A DNA stretch of 64,000 bases from Paenibacillus sp. SZ31 (GTDB lineage Bacteria > Bacillota > Bacilli > Paenibacillales > Paenibacillaceae): the NCBI RefSeq assembly GCF_012912005.1, contig NZ_JABBEA010000010.1, positions 62,001 through 126,000 of the forward strand, read 5' to 3'. Numbering within the stretch: the stretch's first letter is position 1; the number at the start of each line of letters is the position of its first letter. Positions 60,555 to 64,000 of this stretch are shown in pieces. A model generated the notes under the pieces. That model was not told the origin of the DNA and did not search any database. It saw only the letters and a program-made list of their open reading frames with translations. A program made the position numbers and the translations under genes.

Positions 60555-63500
60555 TTATTTTACAAAGACAGGCATTGCTTCCGAAGAGAAGTTGATCGTT
60601 TGCAGCATGATCAGCAGCGCACGAATCGTATCCAATGAAGTCATACATACAATGCCGTTTTCTACCGCTTCACGACGGATACGGAATCCATCACGCTGCG
60701 GTGTTTTGCCTTTGGTCAGTGTGTTGAAGACAAAGTTTGCTTCGCCGCTGCGGATCATATCCAGAATGTTCGGCGAACCTTCACTTAATTTGTTCACAGT
60801 CGTTACCGGAATGTTTGCTGCTTCAAGCGCAGCTGCTGTTCCGCCGGTAGCCATGATTTTGTAACCCAGTCTGTAGAAACCTTCGAGCAAAGGAACCGCT
60901 TCGTCCTTGTCTTTGTCTGCTACAGTCACAACAATCGCTCCGGTTGCCGGAATTTTCATTCCTGCTCCGATGAGACCTTTGAACAACGCTTTAGCGTAAT
61001 TCGGGTCACGACCCATAACCTCACCTGTGGATTTCATCTCAGGTCCGAGGGTTGGTTCTACACGACGCAGCTTCGCGAAGGAGAAGACCGGAACTTTAAC
61101 AGATACATGATCCGATTCAGGCCACAGCCCGTCAACATAACCAAGATCTTTTAGTTTCACACCCAGAATGGCTTGTGTTGCCAGGTTCGCCATCGGAATG
61201 TTGGTTACTTTGCTCAGGAATGGTACGGTACGGGATGAACGCGGGTTCACCTCGATAATGTACACTTGGCCATCATGGATAACAAACTGGATGTTGACCA
61301 AACCTACCGTTTTCAGTTCTTTCGCAATTTTGATGGTAATCTCTACAATTTTCTCTTTCAAATCCTGGGACAGATGTTGAGGAGGATATACCGCGATGGA
61401 GTCACCAGAGTGAACCCCTGCACGCTCGATATGTTCCATGATTCCCGGAATCAATACCGTTTCACCATCACAGATGGCGTCAACCTCAACTTCTTTACCC
61501 ATCATGTAACGGTCGATCAGGACCGGATGCTCTGGATTGATTTTAACCGCCTGTTCCATGTATGTCAGCAATTCAGCATCGGAGTATACAATCTCCATCG
61601 CACGACCGCCGAGTACATAGGAAGGACGAACCAGTACCGGGTAGCCCAGACTTTGAGCTGTTTCTACCGCATCATCAACGGAAATGACCGTTTTACCTTT
61701 TGGCTGTGCAATCTCCAGACGGGAGAGCAGACGCTCGAACTTCTTGCGATCCTCCGCCTCATCGATGCTTTCCAGATCCGTTCCGAGAATGGTTACACCT
61801 GCATTACGCAGTGGTGCTGCCAGGTTGATAGCCGTTTGACCACCGAATTGTACGATAACCCCTACTGGTTTCTCCTGTTCAATCACGTTCATGACATCTT
61901 CGAAGAAGAGCGGTTCAAAGTACAGGCGATCCGATGTATTAAAGTCCGTAGACACCGTCTCCGGGTTATTGTTGATAATGACTGCTTCATAGCCTGCTTT
62001 TTGTAATGCCCATACTGCGTGTACAGTAGAGTAGTCGAACTCGATCCCTTGACCGATCCGGATTGGTCCTGAACCCAGCACCACAACTTTTTTCTTGTCT
62101 GAAGGGATAACTTCATTCTCTGTCTCGTAAGTTGAGTAGTAATATGGCGTTGTTGCTTCGAACTCAGCTGCACATGTATCTACCATTTTGTACACTGGGC
62201 GTAGGTTCTCTGCTTCCCGACGAGTTCTAACTTCCGCTTCAGTTGTTAATGTGCCTCCAGGTTGACCTTGCGCACGCAGTTCAGCAATGGCGCGGTCCGT
62301 GAATCCAAGGCGTTTCGCTTGATACAGAATGTCGGAAGACAATTCGGATTCTTCGCGAATGCGATCTTCGAATGCGATCAGACCTTCGATTTTGTCCAGG
62401 AACCACCAGTCAATCTTGGTCAGGTCCTGTAGTTGTTGCAACGTATAACCTCTGCGGAATGCTTCGGCAATCAGGAAGATACGCTCATCATCCGCTTTGA
62501 TCAGACGTTCATTCAAAGTAGCTTCATCCAGCGTTTCTGCATCCTTCAGGTAAAGGCGGTGTACGCCGATTTCCAGGGAACGAACTGCTTTGTGAATCGA
62601 CTCTTCGAATGTCCGGCCAATCGCCATCACTTCGCCTGTTGCTTTCATCTGAGTTCCCAGTTTACGGTTCGCCGAGATGAACTTGTCGAACGGCCAGCGT
62701 GGGATTTTGCTCACGATATAATCCAGCGTAGGCTCGAAGCAAGCATACGTTTGGCCTGTTACCGGGTTCACGATTTCATCCAACGTGTAACCCATGGCAA
62801 TTTTGGCAGCCATTTTCGCAATCGGATAACCCGTTGCTTTGGAAGCCAAGGCCGATGAACGGCTTACCCGTGGATTTACTTCGATAACATAGTATTGGAA
62901 GCTGTGTGGGTCCAGTGCAAACTGTACGTTACATCCACCCTCGATGTTCAGGGCACGGATGATTTTCAGGGAAGCTGAACGCAGCATTTGATATTCACGG
63001 TCCGACAATGTTTGGCTTGGTGCTACGACGATACTGTCGCCTGTATGAACACCTACTGGGTCAAAGTTTTCCATGTTGCAGACAACGATACAGTTATCGT
63101 TTTTGTCCCGCATCACTTCATACTCGACTTCTTTCATGCCTGCAATGCTCTTCTCGACCAGACATTGCCCAATCGGGCTGTAACGAATTCCCGCTGCCAC
63201 CGTCTCGCGCAGCTCTTCTTCATTCGCACAGATTCCGCCGCCTGTTCCGCCCAGTGTATAGGCTGGACGCACAATGATTGGATAACCAATCTCATTCGCA
63301 AATTCAAGTGATTCTTCAAGTGTAGTTACGATTACACTCTCAGGTACAGGTTGTTCCAATTCACGCATGAGGTCACGGAACAGATCCCGATCTTCCGCTT
63401 TCTCGATGGATGTCAGTTGCGTTCCGAGCAATTTCACATTTTCACGTTCCAGCACACCTGCACGAGCCAGCTCTACAGCCATGTTCAGACCTGTTTGACC

Positions 63501-63773
63501 CCCCAGTGTTGGCAGCAAGCCATCTGGACGCTCTTGACGAATGATTTGCGTTACAAACTCCAGAGTGATTGGCTCGATGTAGACTTTGTCAGCCATGTTC
63601 GTATCCGTCATGATGGTCGCCGGGTTGCTGTTAATGAGTACAACTTCCACGCCTTCTTCTTTCAGTGCCTGGCAAGCTTGTGTACCGGCATAGTCGAACT
63701 CGGCCGCTTGACCGATGACGATTGGACCGGAACCAATCACCAGAATTTTTTTGAGATCTTTGTTAATCGGCAT
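60555..63773 (-). CDS. carB: Carbamoyl-phosphate synthase large subunit
   Basis: This 1072-aa subunit makes carbamoyl phosphate from bicarbonate, ammonia and two ATP for pyrimidine and/or arginine synthesis. Two homologous ATP-grasp halves are visible. The first begins KKILVIGSGPIVIGQAAEFDYAGTQA; the second begins KKVVVLGSGPIRIGQGIEFDYSTVHA. Both have VEVNPR-type metal motifs (IEVNPRVSRSSALASKATGYP and IEVNPRSSRTVPFLSKVT). The C-terminal methylglyoxal-synthase-like allosteric domain begins KALFKGLIGAGMKIP and contains KIMATGGTAAAL. It follows carA by one base. Confidence 0.97.
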   Translation of the reverse strand: MPINKDLKKILVIGSGPIVIGQAAEFDYAGTQACQALKEEGVEVVLINSNPATIMTDTNMADKVYIEPITLEFVTQIIRQERPDGLLPTLGGQTGLNMAVELARAGVLERENVKLLGTQLTSIEKAEDRDLFRDLMRELEQPVPESVIVTTLEESLEFANEIGYPIIVRPAYTLGGTGGGICANEEELRETVAAGIRYSPIGQCLVEKSIAGMKEVEYEVMRDKNDNCIVVCNMENFDPVGVHTGDSIVVAPSQTLSDREYQMLRSASLKIIRALNIEGGCNVQFALDPHSFQYYVIEVNPRVSRSSALASKATGYPIAKMAAKIAMGYTLDEIVNPVTGQTYACFEPTLDYIVSKIPRWPFDKFISANRKLGTQMKATGEVMAIGRTFEESIHKAVRSLEIGVHRLYLKDAETLDEATLNERLIKADDERIFLIAEAFRRGYTLQQLQDLTKIDWWFLDKIEGLIAFEDRIREESELSSDILYQAKRLGFTDRAIAELRAQGQPGGTLTTEAEVRTRREAENLRPVYKMVDTCAAEFEATTPYYYSTYETENEVIPSDKKKVVVLGSGPIRIGQGIEFDYSTVHAVWALQKAGYEAVIINNNPETVSTDFNTSDRLYFEPLFFEDVMNVIEQEKPVGVIVQFGGQTAINLAAPLRNAGVTILGTDLESIDEAEDRKKFERLLSRLEIAQPKGKTVISVDDAVETAQSLGYPVLVRPSYVLGGRAMEIVYSDAELLTYMEQAVKINPEHPVLIDRYMMGKEVEVDAICDGETVLIPGIMEHIERAGVHSGDSIAVYPPQHLSQDLKEKIVEITIKIAKELKTVGLVNIQFVIHDGQVYIIEVNPRSSRTVPFLSKVTNIPMANLATQAILGVKLKDLGYVDGLWPESDHVSVKVPVFSFAKLRRVEPTLGPEMKSTGEVMGRDPNYAKALFKGLIGAGMKIPATGAIVVTVADKDKDEAVPLLEGFYRLGYKIMATGGTAAALEAANIPVTTVNKLSEGSPNILDMIRSGEANFVFNTLTKGKTPQRDGFRIRREAVENGIVCMTSLDTIRALLIMLQTINFSSEAMPVFVK

Positions 63774-63774
63774 G

Positions 63775-64000
63775 TTATTGTGCTCCTTTCACTGCGGCTG
63801 CCAGTACGGCTTGACGCGGCTTTTGCGGGTTAGTGATTTTGTGCTCGCGAATCATCTCGATGAAACGGTCGAACAGGTAGCTGTTGTCGTAAGGACCCGG
63901 GGCTGCTTCAGGGTGATATTGAACCGAGAATGCCGGGAATGTTTTATGTTTCAGACCTTCAATGGTCTTATCGTTATTGTTGATATGTGTAACTTCCAGG
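63775..64000 (-). CDS. carA: Carbamoyl-phosphate synthase small subunit, 3' end only
   Basis: The last 74 codons are in the window, running off its right edge. The end of the class I glutamine amidotransferase domain is seen: FSVQYHPEAAPGPYD carries the triad His and Glu, followed by YLFDRFIEMI. Its stop lies one base before the carB ATG. Confidence 0.93.
   Translation of the reverse strand, partial: LEVTHINNNDKTIEGLKHKTFPAFSVQYHPEAAPGPYDNSYLFDRFIEMIREHKITNPQKPRQAVLAAAVKGAQ

Overview
The window looks like a chromosomal segment of a Paenibacillus-type, spore-forming Firmicute. GC content is moderate, with AT-rich patches around 24.6-26.6 kb and 47.6-48.5 kb. Shine-Dalgarno sites are strong AGGAGG types, several genes probably start with TTG or GTG, and the tRNA genes lack an encoded CCA. 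Many products are Bacillus/Paenibacillus families: SpeA, YjcZ-like peptides, DUF1292, DUF3221, DUF3889, DUF3892, NucA. There is no rRNA, CRISPR array, IS transposase or recognisable prophage. Most genes lie on the minus strand.

Layout. 0-9 kb holds central metabolism: the end of a DJ-1/PfpI protein, a sugar PTS pair (EIICBA coupled to enzyme I), a CoA-binding protein, two shikimate genes (aroA, aroK), a rhodanese and 6-phosphogluconate dehydrogenase. 9.7-18.2 kb holds an MFS transporter divergent from speA, several small conserved proteins, a TetR-SDR pair with a perfect palindromic operator, ohr with an OhrR-type operator inside its promoter, and chrA. 18.2-20.2 kb is an unusual coupled trio around a five-bladed beta-propeller protein of GH43/GH32 type. 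20.5-26.6 kb is accessory: tRNA-Val, small lipoproteins and membrane proteins, a two-gene unit with LexA-like boxes, manganese catalase, and orphan immunity-like proteins.

26.8-30.8 kb is a siderophore-type unit: two FecCD permeases and an ABC exporter behind a Fur-like box and a coupled 16-codon leader ORF. 31-40 kb holds GDPD, a LOG protein, ung, a PatB-type lyase divergent from an XRE regulator, and a large M16C peptidase. Two inverted copies of a roughly 176-bp element with terminal inverted repeats lie at 33.3 and 40.7 kb. 41-51 kb has stress, nuclease and small membrane proteins, a LOV-domain histidine kinase, transporters, a nitrilase-like hydrolase, a MidA-like methyltransferase with a TPR tail, and two CAU-anticodon tRNAs.

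51.5-58.8 kb is a five-gene export operon: two ABC ATPases (one with an AbrB-like tail), an FtsX-type permease, a lipoprotein membrane-fusion protein and a solute-binding lipoprotein. 59-64 kb is the 3' half of the pyrimidine operon (carA-carB-pyrF-pyrE).

Several real genes are too short for usual ORF cut-offs and were read directly from the DNA: peptides of 16, 22, 37, 38, 42, 55 and 59 aa, all with good ribosome-binding sites. All functional assignments come from motif recognition by eye. No database search was possible.
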